DNA of 64,000 bases, from the NCBI RefSeq assembly GCF_009789195.1, contig NZ_WSTC01000021.1:43302-107301 (forward strand), read 5' to 3'. This document shows, piece by piece, positions 44,622 through 52,381 of this stretch; positions within the stretch are counted from its first letter, which is position 1, and every line of letters starts with the position of its first letter. The translations under genes were made by a program, and so were the position numbers. The notes below the pieces were generated by a model that did no database searches, was not told where the DNA came from, and saw only the letters and a list, made by a program, of their open reading frames with translations. Source of the stretch: Paenibacillus sp. MMS18-CY102 (GTDB lineage: Bacteria > Bacillota > Bacilli > Paenibacillales > Paenibacillaceae).

Positions 44622-44650
44622 TTGTATATTTATACAATAAACCGTATACT
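44622..44650 (+). promoter_or_regulatory. Promoter with a 16-base palindromic operator
   Basis: TTGTAT (44622-44627) and TATACT (44645-44650), spacer 17. The palindrome TTGTATATTTATACAA (44622-44637) covers the -35 and part of the spacer, which suggests repression of the aminotransferase gene by a dimeric protein. Confidence 0.6.
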
Positions 44651-44687
44651 GATTCATCATATCCACTCAAAAGGAGGCGTACTAAGC

Positions 44688-45866
44688 ATGTCGAAGACTA
44701 CTATTCTATTCACCGCCCATCGGCCGGAGGCTGTTATGGAACGAGGCGAAGGGATGTATCTGTGGGATACGGAAGGGCACGAATACCTCGATTTTATTGG
44801 CGGCTGGGCCGTTAATTCGCTGGGCCATTGTCCTGCGGCGATCCAGCAAGCGCTGGCTGAACAATCCGCGAAGCTCGTGTGCGCCAGCCCTGGCTTCTAT
44901 AATAAGCCGATGCTGGAATTTGCGGAGCAATTGACGGCGTTGTCCTGCTTTGACCGCGTGTTTTTCGGAAGTACAGGGGCTGAGGCGAATGAAAGTGCGA
45001 TTAAGCTTGCGCGTAAGTACGGCGCCATCCATCGGAATGGCGCATACGAGATTATTACGGCTCTGGGAGGGTTCCATGGGCGGACGCTTGCGACGATGTC
45101 GGCGACTGGCAAACCGCAATGGGAACCGCTTTTTGCACCCAAAATTCCAGGCTTCGTGCATGTCCCATTCAACGATATTGACGCTATGCGGCAAGCGGTT
45201 AGCGAGCGAACCTGCGCCATCATGCTGGAGCCGGTTCAGGGGGAGGGCGGCGTAAACGTTGCAGATCCCGCCTACGTGGCTGCGCTCCGCGAGCTGTGCG
45301 ATGAGCAGGGAATTTTGTTGATTTTTGATGAAATTCAGACGGGCCTTGGGCGGACGGGCAAGCTGTTTGCGTACGAGCACTACGGCGTAGAGCCCGACAT
45401 TATGACGCTAGGCAAAGGGATCGGCGGTGGCTTTCCGCTATCGGCTATGTTGGCGAAAGAGCAATACAATCTCTTCGAAGCAGGGGAACAAGGAGGGACC
45501 TACACCGGACAGCCGCTCGCTATGGCGGTAGGCAAAGCCGTCGTCAGCGAAATTGTTAGCAGGGACTTGTCGAGCCATGCCGATAGGATGGGGGGGTACC
45601 TTAAGGAGAAGCTGCAAGCTTGGCAAGAGCGGTTTGGGATCTGTCGCATTCGGGGCTTGGGCCTTCTCATCGCGTTTGATTTGCCAACGCCTTCTGGCAA
45701 GGCGATGGCAGAAGCTTGCATGAAGCACGGGCTGCTTATTAACTCGCCAAGCCCAACCGTGATTCGAATCATTCCGCCGCTTATCGTAACGCAAGAGGAC
45801 ATCGATCGGATGCTTGTTGTGTTAGAACAGGTGTTTCAACAGAGCAAGCAAGGGCAGGCTCTATAA
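44688..45866 (+). CDS. Class III PLP aminotransferase (acetylornithine-aminotransferase-like)
   Basis: The ATG at 44688 follows AAAGGAGG and gives 392 residues. Class III marks are YLDFIGGWAVNSLGHCPAAI, VFFGSTGAEANESAIKLARKYG, ALGGFHGRT, AIMLEPVQGEGGVNVAD, LLIFDEIQTGLGRTGKLFAYEHYGVEPDIMTLGKGIGGGFPL (PLP-lysine at GKG), and GTYTGQPLAMA. The nearest relatives are ArgD-type enzymes, but there are no arginine genes nearby and the gene has its own operator. A role with another omega-amine is possible. Confidence 0.9.
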   Translation: MSKTTILFTAHRPEAVMERGEGMYLWDTEGHEYLDFIGGWAVNSLGHCPAAIQQALAEQSAKLVCASPGFYNKPMLEFAEQLTALSCFDRVFFGSTGAEANESAIKLARKYGAIHRNGAYEIITALGGFHGRTLATMSATGKPQWEPLFAPKIPGFVHVPFNDIDAMRQAVSERTCAIMLEPVQGEGGVNVADPAYVAALRELCDEQGILLIFDEIQTGLGRTGKLFAYEHYGVEPDIMTLGKGIGGGFPLSAMLAKEQYNLFEAGEQGGTYTGQPLAMAVGKAVVSEIVSRDLSSHADRMGGYLKEKLQAWQERFGICRIRGLGLLIAFDLPTPSGKAMAEACMKHGLLINSPSPTVIRIIPPLIVTQEDIDRMLVVLEQVFQQSKQGQAL

Positions 45867-45996
45867 ACCTCAGGTTGAGAAGGCTTTGGACCTGGCGGCT
45901 CGAATGGAAAATGATGTTGGATCATGGTACAGTAACGGTATTGTTATATACCAGTAGATCCGATGCAAGCATTGGACAAGAAGGAGCGAGCCAGGC

Positions 45997-46509
45997 ATGG
46001 AGCATCGGTATGCACGCGAATCTAAGTGCTACAAAACATCTAGGGTATTCCCAACGGATGTTAATAATCACAACACGCTGTTCGGCGGCAAGCTTATGGC
46101 TTACGTCGACGACATTGCCTCTATCGCAGCGAGCAAACATTGCCGCCGCTCGGTCGTTACCGCCTCAACGGATTCGGTAGACTTCCTGCACCCTATCCGG
46201 CCGTCAGATTCGGTCTGTATGGAATCGTACGTCACGTGGACGGGCAACTCCTCGATGGAGGTTTTCGTGAAAATCATTAAAGAAGACCTTCTTACTGGTG
46301 AGCGGACGATTGCTGCAACATCGTTTCTTACCTTCGTTGCACTCGACGAGAACCGGAAGCCAGTGGCGGTCCCGGATGTCATCCCAGAAACCGAGGAGGA
46401 AATCAAACTCCACGAGACGGCTCCCCATCGCGCTGAGATGCGCCGGATGCGGCGGCAGGAAAGCAAGAAATTCGCAGGCTTCTTGACCGTTAAGCAGCCT
46501 TGGGATTGA
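45997..46509 (+). CDS. Hot-dog fold acyl-CoA thioesterase
   Basis: The 170-residue protein begins with the acyl-CoA hydrolase signature RVFPTDVNNHNTLFGGKLMAYVDDIASIAASKHCRR (about 16-52), including the catalytic Asn/Asp region, and has VTASTDSVDFLHPIRPSDSVCMES. It matches the B. subtilis YkhA/BACH type that hydrolyses long-chain acyl-CoA. The C-terminal helix (REMRRMRRQESKKFAGF-like) is charged. GAAGGAG precedes the ATG. The next gene starts 37 bases later on the same strand. Confidence 0.9.
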   Translation: MEHRYARESKCYKTSRVFPTDVNNHNTLFGGKLMAYVDDIASIAASKHCRRSVVTASTDSVDFLHPIRPSDSVCMESYVTWTGNSSMEVFVKIIKEDLLTGERTIAATSFLTFVALDENRKPVAVPDVIPETEEEIKLHETAPHRAEMRRMRRQESKKFAGFLTVKQPWD

Positions 46510-46546
46510 GTTTGGAACAATCGAAATAGATGGAGGCGACTGACCT

Positions 46547-46867
46547 GTGGCAGCAGCACAATCCCGCATTATTCACTCAGTTATTTTCAACTTGAAACAT
46601 GCATTAGGATCGGAAGAAGCGCGCCGTTTTCTGGAGGATGGCCAGCGCATTCTAAGTGCAATTCCAGTTGTTGAGGAGTTCGTTGTTAACCTTCAGGTAA
46701 GCCCGAAAAATGACTATCAATACGGCTTTTCGATGGCTTTCGCTAGCCAAGCTGAGTATGACGCTTATAATGAGCATCCGCTGCATGAATCGTTCGTACG
46801 GGAGCGCTGGGAGACTGAGGTTGAACGTTTCTTGGAAATTGATTATGTGCAATGGAAGCAGGCATAA
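46547..46867 (+). CDS. Dabb-family (stress-responsive alpha/beta barrel) protein
   Basis: The 106-residue frame starts with GTG and has the Dabb pattern: RIIHSVIFNLKHALGSEEARRFLEDG, IPVVEEFVVNLQVSPKNDYQYGFSMAF, QAEYDAYNEHPLHESFVRERW, ending FLEIDYVQW. Such dimeric small proteins are linked to stress or ring chemistry; their role here is unknown. It is probably co-transcribed with the thioesterase gene. A hairpin terminator follows. Confidence 0.85.
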   Translation: MAAAQSRIIHSVIFNLKHALGSEEARRFLEDGQRILSAIPVVEEFVVNLQVSPKNDYQYGFSMAFASQAEYDAYNEHPLHESFVRERWETEVERFLEIDYVQWKQA

Positions 46868-46912
46868 ACGGCGAGAGCGCATGCGTCGGACCATTCACAT
46901 CAGTTTTATTGG

Positions 46913-46957
46913 AGGGCATCGGAACACCGTGTTGCGCGGAGTTCTGATGCTCTTTCT
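46913..46957 (+). terminator. Terminator after the thioesterase-Dabb unit
   Basis: AGGGCATCGGAACACCG and CGGAGTTCTGATGCTCT pair with few mismatches, followed by TTCTTTG. Confidence 0.7.
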
Positions 46958-47089
46958 TTGTTAGAGGGTGTACCTTTCGAATGGCGGCGAGCCTCATGCA
47001 GGAATAGGAAGCGTTATCATCGAATTGGTAACGAGGGGATCCGGATATAGCAACTAACTACCGGCCCAACCAAAGGAGGCGGCATCAAC

Positions 47090-47593
47090 GTGAGTGAGCA
47101 GTCGCAAGTCCAGGCGACCGGCATTGCCAGTGAAGTTATCACTGTGCAGCTAGATGAAATGAAATTCATCGGCATACCGGTCATCGTACCGTTCAAAGAC
47201 GGGGATTACAGTACGATCGGCAAGACGAAGCAGCTGTTCATGGAACGAATGGATGAAATTGAAGGCGTTATCAACCCCAGTATTCTGTGGGCGCCTTGGT
47301 ATGCCAATGACATTATGTTCACGTATGTCTACTCCGTGCAGGTTGCAAGCTTAGACAACGTGCCCGAAGGCATGATCGGCTTCACTCAGCCGGCCGCCCG
47401 ATACGCAACTACTCATTACGAGGGACCATTGCCGTGGGAACCAGACCCTTATGAAAGGCTGCAAGCCTATCGGCAACGGGAAAAGCTGGAGTTGGCGAAG
47501 GGCTTGATGGTGCTGGAGAAATTTGAATTCGACCGCGAGGACGACCCGGACGGTTTGCTGTATATTGATGTGTTTGGACCGATTCAGGGTTAA
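47090..47593 (+). CDS. GyrI-like effector-binding domain protein
   Basis: The GTG at 47090 follows AAAGGAGGCGG and gives 167 residues. It is a lone AraC-effector-binding/GyrI-like domain: VITVQLDEMKFIGIPVIVPFKDGDYSTIGKTKQLFMER, then NDIMFTYVYSVQVASLDNVPEGMIGFTQPAARYATTHYEGP, and a C-terminal LYIDVFGPI. Stand-alone members bind or hydrolyse toxic small molecules or inhibit gyrase poisons. No DNA-binding part is present. Confidence 0.85.
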   Translation: MSEQSQVQATGIASEVITVQLDEMKFIGIPVIVPFKDGDYSTIGKTKQLFMERMDEIEGVINPSILWAPWYANDIMFTYVYSVQVASLDNVPEGMIGFTQPAARYATTHYEGPLPWEPDPYERLQAYRQREKLELAKGLMVLEKFEFDREDDPDGLLYIDVFGPIQG

Positions 47594-47631
47594 ATTGGCG
47601 TTTGCCATTCATGCGTTCATATGGGAATGCA

Positions 47632-47650
47632 AGTTGTACAAAGTGCGATG
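47632..47650. repeat. Single degenerate CATTGYA-N5-TRCAATG copy (E)
   Basis: AGTTGTA-CAAAG-TGCGATG keeps the 7-5-7 form and A-rich centre with three changed arm bases. It lies 38 bases after the GyrI-like gene, before its terminator. The preceding CCATTCATGCG may be a decayed second unit. Confidence 0.5.
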
Positions 47651-47692
47651 GCGTGGCGGTGCGATAGGTTGCGTGAGGCTATGCCGAAAAAC

Positions 47693-47731
47693 AAAAGCCC
47701 CTCATCGAACTAGTTGTCGATGAGGGGCTTT
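47693..47731. terminator. Bidirectional terminator, 16-base stem
   Basis: AAAAGCCCCTCATCGA (47693-47708) and TCGATGAGGGGCTTT (47717-47731) form a perfect stem between convergent genes. Confidence 0.85.
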
Positions 47732-47765
47732 GCCTTGCTTTATCTAGTCAAACTATGAAGGACTC

Positions 47766-48563
47766 CTAATGGGAGGAATTAGCGTCTTTCATAGCCGGAT
47801 TAGCGAGTGGAAACTCATATTCAGATTCTTTGAGATCTTCCATAGGGTGCTTGAACAAAAATGCGCTGCGCTGTTCGGTTGCGGCAGGGGCTTCAACAAT
47901 GATTGCTTCAGCACGCGGCTGCAGCATGCTGGCAATCCGGCTGCCTTGCGAACGTGCCAGAACAGCTAGCAGTGGTCCACCGATTAGGATGAATACAGCG
48001 CCAAGGCCTGTGGCAACGTAAGCGCGTTGTAAGCCAGTCAATGCTGGCATGAGTACGTCGAATACGACATCATCTTGGAAGCTTGGAATGCCATAGCGTT
48101 CGAGGATGAGGTAGACTGCTGGCGAGAATAGCATGGCTGTACCGCAGATCGGGAACACAACGGCAGCTGTGAACTGGCCGATTGCGGCAGGAAGCTTGCC
48201 TAGCCAGTAGCCGAGCGGAACGTAAGGGGCAGTTGTTGTAAGCAGCTCGCGGTACGTGAACGGGCCGAAAGCGTGTTGGCTTGGCACGGCATTTGCCGCT
48301 TTAGCCGGCAATATTCCACGTGTACGGCGAACGTCCTCCATCATGAGGGCGTGGGAGAGGTGGACAGCTAGCTTCAAGAGCGGAAGTCCAATGAGAAGCG
48401 GTGTAAGGCCAAAACCGAGTGCGATGAGCGTAACGGATAAAGTGAAGCCGATTATGGATAGGGGCAAGGTAACGAGCAGCATGTATATGGCCTGTATCAT
48501 ATACCGGCCTAGGGCGCCGGATTGGGCAACTGCGGGTTGGGGCTGCGAATTGGGATTAAGCAT
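47766..48563 (-). CDS. Polytopic 'putative sensor' domain membrane protein
   Basis: The 265-residue protein has four to five hydrophobic helices (about 20-66 as a long pair, 110-150, 175-205) with an acidic tail (EDLKESEYEFPLANPAM). The order and the LPLSIIGFTLSVTLIALGFGLTPLLIGLPLL region match the 'putative sensor' module found N-terminal to some histidine kinases. Here it stands alone without a kinase. Function unknown; a membrane-signal or lipid-sensing role is possible. Confidence 0.7.
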   Translation of the reverse strand: MLNPNSQPQPAVAQSGALGRYMIQAIYMLLVTLPLSIIGFTLSVTLIALGFGLTPLLIGLPLLKLAVHLSHALMMEDVRRTRGILPAKAANAVPSQHAFGPFTYRELLTTTAPYVPLGYWLGKLPAAIGQFTAAVVFPICGTAMLFSPAVYLILERYGIPSFQDDVVFDVLMPALTGLQRAYVATGLGAVFILIGGPLLAVLARSQGSRIASMLQPRAEAIIVEAPAATEQRSAFLFKHPMEDLKESEYEFPLANPAMKDANSSH

Positions 48564-48726
48564 GCCTTCAGACTCCTTCTATATTGGAATTGGTGCTTCG
48601 ATATTCCCAGTATAGAGGGAGATAGGTAAAGCGCACACCGCCCGCCGGACGGCAGCAGTCCCCTACTTTAGTCGGGCACGCGCAGCGACTATAGCAGTAA
48701 TAGCGTGTAGTCCTGTAGCAGAGAGA

Positions 48727-48762
48727 AACCGCAAGAAGGGGAGTGAAGGGACCTTCTTGCGG
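48727..48762 (-). terminator. Terminator of the secreted 154-residue protein gene
   Basis: AACCGCAAGAAGG and CCTTCTTGCGG are perfect arms; the minus strand continues TTTCTC. Confidence 0.7.
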
Positions 48763-48821
48763 CTTGGGCAGGTTACTGTCGTAATGTCGTAAAAGGAAGC
48801 TAAGTGCCTAGCGAGGTGGAA

Positions 48822-49286
48822 TTAATAGTCGAGGCGGTTTGTGATATACCCCGATACATGCCAGTTGGAGGCGCTGTCATAAAACTTATAGTAATTTCCT
48901 ACCGCTTGGCTTAGGCCATAGACCGTGCCGGATACGGATGCAACGAGTGCGTTATTCTTGTAAATATGGAAGTTGCCGTTGATTTGATCGGCCGTCGTTG
49001 AGGTTACGTTGATTAGCCGGAACTCGTATTTGACGCTGCCTACATAAACGATGGCGTTATAAAATCCTTGGTTGCCTGAGCTCAGCGGATTTTCCGTCCA
49101 ACTGGCAATGGCATTGCCGCTTGTTGCGGTCAGCCATGCGCCGGTACCGCCGTCTTTGACATAGAGTGGGCTGGTAGAGAATACGCCGTGCACGTAAGTA
49201 GCTGGAGCTGCCGAGCTTGATACGGCGATCCCCATTGTCATGATGAGCAATAACAAGGAAACCGCGACTAGCCACTTCTTTTTCAT
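48822..49286 (-). CDS. Secreted hypothetical protein
   Basis: The 154-residue protein begins with a signal peptide (MKKKWLVAVSLLLLIMTMGI, cleavage near SSA-AP at about 26-28). The rest is a small beta-rich domain with many Ser, Thr, Gly, Tyr and Asn residues. No cysteine, anchor or recognised motif is seen. Codon use is normal for the window. The family is unknown to me. Confidence 0.7.
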   Translation of the reverse strand: MKKKWLVAVSLLLLIMTMGIAVSSSAAPATYVHGVFSTSPLYVKDGGTGAWLTATSGNAIASWTENPLSSGNQGFYNAIVYVGSVKYEFRLINVTSTTADQINGNFHIYKNNALVASVSGTVYGLSQAVGNYYKFYDSASNWHVSGYITNRLDY

Positions 49287-49371
49287 TAATCATCCACCTT
49301 TCAGTTCATGTATTGGGTTTGGTACCCAGATGAACATATGTGGCGTATGCATAAACCATTCCTATTGATGC

Positions 49372-49420
49372 AAAAACCGTATGCCACGTCCTGGTTGCCC
49401 AGTCGTAGCATACGGTTTTT
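49372..49420 (-). terminator. Terminator of the first NlpC/P60 gene
   Basis: AAAAACCGTATGC (49372-49384) and GCATACGGTTTTT (49408-49420) are perfect 13-base arms. Confidence 0.8.
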
Positions 49421-49447
49421 GTTGTGGTTAGCTATGTGTTGTGCATC

Positions 49448-49912
49448 CTAGGCTTCGGCATACTTCTCGTAAGATGCCCCGTCCATGACACGGCGTGCGG
49501 TTACATAACGCTTCGAGTAGTACGAATCGTTAAGTGCGCTGATGGTAACGCCTTTGCTGGAGGATGCATGCGCGAATTTGCCTTCGCCGACATAGATGCC
49601 GACATGCGAAATTCCGTCGCCGCTCGTATTGAAGAATACGAGATCGCCAGCGCGAAGGTCGTCTTTATCGACGGCAGAGCCCATTTTGGCTTGGGAACCA
49701 GACGTGCGCTCGAGCGAGAGTCCGAGCTGTTTGAACACGTACTGTGTAAAGCCTGAGCAATCAAAACCTTTGACCGAAGTGCCGCCGGACACATAAGGTG
49801 TTCCGATTACAGCGTCGATCTTGTTGTCCAGCGTCGAATCCGCGAACGCACTGCCGACTTGAATCGTCAACAGCATAGCTAGTCCGAGTAAAACTGCGAG
49901 CGCTTTCTTCAA
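49448..49912 (-). CDS. Secreted NlpC/P60 cell-wall hydrolase
   Basis: The TTG start at 49912 lies ten bases after GGAAGGAG. The 154 residues are a signal peptide (about 1-24, ending AFA-D) and one NlpC/P60 domain. Catalytic Cys is in VKGFDCSGFTQYVF (about 51), His in ISHVGIYVGEGKFAHASSSKGV (about 102) and the third polar residue near the second H. It should cut D-Glu-DAP peptide bonds of peptidoglycan. Its leader is a c-di-AMP riboswitch. The protein is over 60 percent similar by eye to the product of 50291-50803. Confidence 0.92.
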   Translation of the reverse strand: MKKALAVLLGLAMLLTIQVGSAFADSTLDNKIDAVIGTPYVSGGTSVKGFDCSGFTQYVFKQLGLSLERTSGSQAKMGSAVDKDDLRAGDLVFFNTSGDGISHVGIYVGEGKFAHASSSKGVTISALNDSYYSKRYVTARRVMDGASYEKYAEA

Positions 49913-49924
49913 AAGGTGGTGCTC

Positions 49925-50075
49925 CTTCCAGAGCCTACGAGGTTAGCTGTGGGGTTCGGTTGAAGGTTCCCTATGAATCCTGCAGCACACGTCGATGGGA
50001 CGAGAGGCGGAGTCAATTCACCCTGAAAATGGTTCCCCCGTTTACCGCCAAGGCGGCAATTCGGCAAATTTTGTC
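49925..50075 (-). promoter_or_regulatory. c-di-AMP riboswitch (ydaO/yuaA type), copy 1
   Basis: On the minus strand the ydaO motif runs from TTTGCCGAATTGCC through CGGGGGAACC and GGGTGAATTG to CAACCGAACCCCACAGCTAA and CCTCGTAGGC. These are the conserved blocks of the class. c-di-AMP binding usually turns transcription off, so wall hydrolase output falls when c-di-AMP is high. It directly precedes the NlpC/P60 gene. Confidence 0.88.
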
Positions 50076-50205
50076 TAACAATCTAAAGATTCGATAAAGT
50101 TTTATTTTTTCCTGCCAAATCAATAGGAAAATTTTATTAGATTTCTGAGAAAAAGAGGGCTAAGAGCGTAGTCTTATCGCACTGGAGGTACGGATGCACA
50201 AAAAC

Positions 50206-50254
50206 AAAGGCCGTGCGAGCCCGCCCTAACGGGCGAAGTATCGTACGGCCTTTA
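50206..50254 (-). terminator. Terminator of the second NlpC/P60 gene
   Basis: AAAGGCCGTGCGA and TATCGTACGGCCTTTA pair with an inner CCCGCC/GGGCG region; minus strand ends in TTTGTTTTTG. A perfect 18-base palindrome, GCATGGCAATTGCCATGC at 50261-50278, stands between it and the gene. Confidence 0.75.
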
Positions 50255-50290
50255 TCTGTTGCATGGCAATTGCCATGCCTATGATGCATC

Positions 50291-50803
50291 TTAGTCGACG
50301 TCTGGACCGCCATCTACTTGGTCAGCCGGATCGTCCGCGTATTTCTCGTAAGATGCGGTGCTCATTACGCGTCGAGCGCTCATGTAACGATTAACATAGT
50401 AGGAGTCGCTCAAGTTGCTGATCGTGACGCCTTTGCTGGAGGAAGCGTGAGCGAATTTGCCATCGCCGACATAGATGCCGACATGGGATACGCCTCTGCC
50501 GCTCGTATTGAAGAATACGAGATCTCCTTCACGAAGGTCGTCCTTGGCTACTGCTTTGCCAAGCTTGCTCTGCGCGCCAGAAGAGTGGGGCAGAGAAATG
50601 CCGAATTTCTTGAAGACGTACATGGTAAAACCAGAGCAATCGAATCCTTTGGTCGTCGTTCCTGCGGAGAGGTACGGCGTGCCAATAACATCTTCAATTA
50701 CTTGGTTCAGTTTGGAGTCTGCTTTGGAATCCGCGAAAGCGCTTCCCGCTTGAAAAGCGAACAATAATGCGAGTCCGAGCAGCAATGCAGTAAACTTACG
50801 CAC
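50291..50803 (-). CDS. Secreted NlpC/P60 cell-wall hydrolase, second copy
   Basis: The GTG at 50803 follows GGAAGGAGCAC. The 170-residue protein is a signal peptide (about 1-24) and an NlpC/P60 domain with TTKGFDCSGFTMYVF (Cys about 56) and SHVGIYVGDGKFAHASSSKGV (His about 107). A charged tail (YADDPADQVDGGPDVD) is extra. Sequence, order and riboswitch leader match the neighbour at 49448-49912, so the pair arose by tandem duplication of gene plus leader. Both act on peptidoglycan outside the cell. Confidence 0.92.
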   Translation of the reverse strand: MRKFTALLLGLALLFAFQAGSAFADSKADSKLNQVIEDVIGTPYLSAGTTTKGFDCSGFTMYVFKKFGISLPHSSGAQSKLGKAVAKDDLREGDLVFFNTSGRGVSHVGIYVGDGKFAHASSSKGVTISNLSDSYYVNRYMSARRVMSTASYEKYADDPADQVDGGPDVD

Positions 50804-50817
50804 GTTGTAGTGCTCCT

Positions 50818-50968
50818 TCCATTGCCTACGAGGTTAGCTGTGGGGTTCGGTTGAAGGTCACCTATGATACCCTCTGGCCGTGCTTGAATATCCAATAAGC
50901 GCGGTCGGGATCAATTAACCCGGAGTGGTTCCCCCGTTTTCGTACACTGAAATTCGGCAGCTTTTTAT
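50818..50968 (-). promoter_or_regulatory. c-di-AMP riboswitch (ydaO/yuaA type), copy 2
   Basis: On the minus strand the same blocks occur: GCTGCCGAATTTCAG, ACGGGGGAACC, CGGGTTAATTGATC, CAACCGAACCCCACAGCTAA and CCTCGTAGGC. The 3' block (23 of 24 bases) is identical to copy 1, while the variable middle differs in length and sequence. It directly precedes the second NlpC/P60 gene. Confidence 0.88.
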
Positions 50969-51103
50969 GTACAGGGAATAATAATTCGGATTTTTTGAAG
51001 AAAATCCTTCCTAACTGTCGAATTTCTAATAATTCTCATGGTATTGAGCGGGATTCGGGGGATTTATGAGAGGTTTTCTCATTTTCACTCGGATTTTTGG
51101 GCA

Positions 51104-51898
51104 TTACTTCAGCAAATTCCACCCCTTTTGCAGTAGCTGTCTCGCGCGATCCATTAATCCTTGGGATGTGGAAGGGCCAGGATGGCCATTGTTGTTGCTG
51201 CCGTTCGAGGGTTTCGGCAGTTTCCTGTACACTTGCTGGTCAAAACCGCACTGATTCATGATGCTTCTCAGTTCGGCAGCTACCTCGGCGAAATAGGCGC
51301 TCGAGTCCTCTGATACCCATACCTTGTCCAGCTCTTCCCGGCTGTCATACACGCATAATTCATGCTGTTGCTTGAGCAGCTCAATGCCGGTCGCTCGTAA
51401 AACTTCATGGATCCCTGCAATTTGATCATAGAGTTGGGCAGGGGAGCCATGCTCCCTTACCGTAATGAATCTTACTCTGCCATTTGCATTCAACGAATTG
51501 CGTGAGATATGCCCGCCGTACGGTTCGCATTGGCGTTTCAGTTCGTCCAAATCGTTAGTCTCCACTTTGCCGTGCCATTCAAAATAGGGGACCGTTTCTG
51601 CTGTCATCGGGTTATGAAAATAGCACTCTTCCTGTGCTGGGATCTCAATCTTCGTGCGCACGGTGCTAAAGCCTTGCTTTCCGAAATCGGAGGCAAGCGC
51701 GTTCATCCTCCGTTTCACATGCTCGAAACTTTCACTGTGCACAATGCCTGTAAACATCGGCTGATCAATGCAGTCGCCCTGATCGAGCTCAATCATCACT
51801 GGTTTGACTTGCTGCTTCCGGCATGCCTGAATAAAAGCCTGCTTGTCCTCTATTTTGAGGCTTGCAACGGTCACGTGAAATTCAAATTCCATATCCAT
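51104..51898 (-). CDS. Conserved hypothetical protein
   Basis: The ATG at 51898 follows TTGGAG and gives 264 residues. The N-terminal part starts MDMEFEFHVTVASLKIEDKQ, continues KPVMIELDQGDCIDQPMFTG and EECYFHNPMTAETVPYFEWHGKVET, and looks like an alpha/beta fold with a repeated EFH-like and FEWHGK pattern. Similar proteins occur in various bacteria without known function. The C-terminus has a Ser/Asn linker and an amphipathic end (LMDRARQLLQKGWNLLK). Downstream of the NlpC/P60 pair on the same strand, but without sign of an operon. Confidence 0.65.
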   Translation of the reverse strand: MDMEFEFHVTVASLKIEDKQAFIQACRKQQVKPVMIELDQGDCIDQPMFTGIVHSESFEHVKRRMNALASDFGKQGFSTVRTKIEIPAQEECYFHNPMTAETVPYFEWHGKVETNDLDELKRQCEPYGGHISRNSLNANGRVRFITVREHGSPAQLYDQIAGIHEVLRATGIELLKQQHELCVYDSREELDKVWVSEDSSAYFAEVAAELRSIMNQCGFDQQVYRKLPKPSNGSNNNGHPGPSTSQGLMDRARQLLQKGWNLLK

Positions 51899-52112
51899 GC
51901 TACACTCCAAGTCCCAGTATGGTGTATTGATGATGATGATGATGTGCAACACAGCCGTGTACAACCGTCCAAAACAGGTTGTTTTTGGAGCTCGCTAGCG
52001 GCATTCCTTTTGAATCATACGGCTATCTTCCGAAGCCATTTCACTTTACAATACTATCCGCAGTTATTCTTTTGTTGTCCATCTTCCTATCCAAAAGCTT
52101 TAAATTCTCTTC

Positions 52113-52295
52113 TAACGGACCGCAAAGCCGTTATAACCCTCTAAAAGTTCTTCTAGCAAACGTAACGGACTCCACGGCCGTTATTTAGCCAATTTGCCAT
52201 CTCGTGAGGAGAGTATTGGCCAAATAACGGCTGCTCGGTCCGTTAGAACGCAAATATGCCTAATTATGATCGAATAAGACCCGCTCGGTCCGTTA
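52113..52295. repeat. Second palindrome family: four TAACGG-N9-CCGTTA units in mirror layout
   Basis: Units begin at 52113, 52163, 52225 and 52275 (spacings 50, 62, 50), each 21 bases; the last has a changed left arm (TAAGAC). The first pair reads TAACGGAC…, the second pair reads …GGTCCGTTA, so the whole 183 bases is an inverted repeat about 52204. The inner arms agree well (GCCGTTATTTAGCCAAT against GCCGTTATTTGGCCAAT on the other strand). It lies in a 483-base gap with no gene; the rest of the gap has only a promoter-like AT-rich part and a terminator. Confidence 0.88.
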
Positions 52296-52334
52296 GAATG
52301 TCTAAGGAACGGGTTCTTTTGATTTACAAACGGA

Positions 52335-52374
52335 AGAAGGGTGTCCCCAATTTTCGCTTTGGGGACACCCTCTT
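52335..52374 (-). terminator. Terminator of the membrane protein gene at 52382
   Basis: AAGAAGGGTGTCCCCAA and TTTGGGGACACCCTCTT form a long stem, right after the stop on the minus strand. Confidence 0.75.
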
Positions 52375-52381
52375 GAGACGA

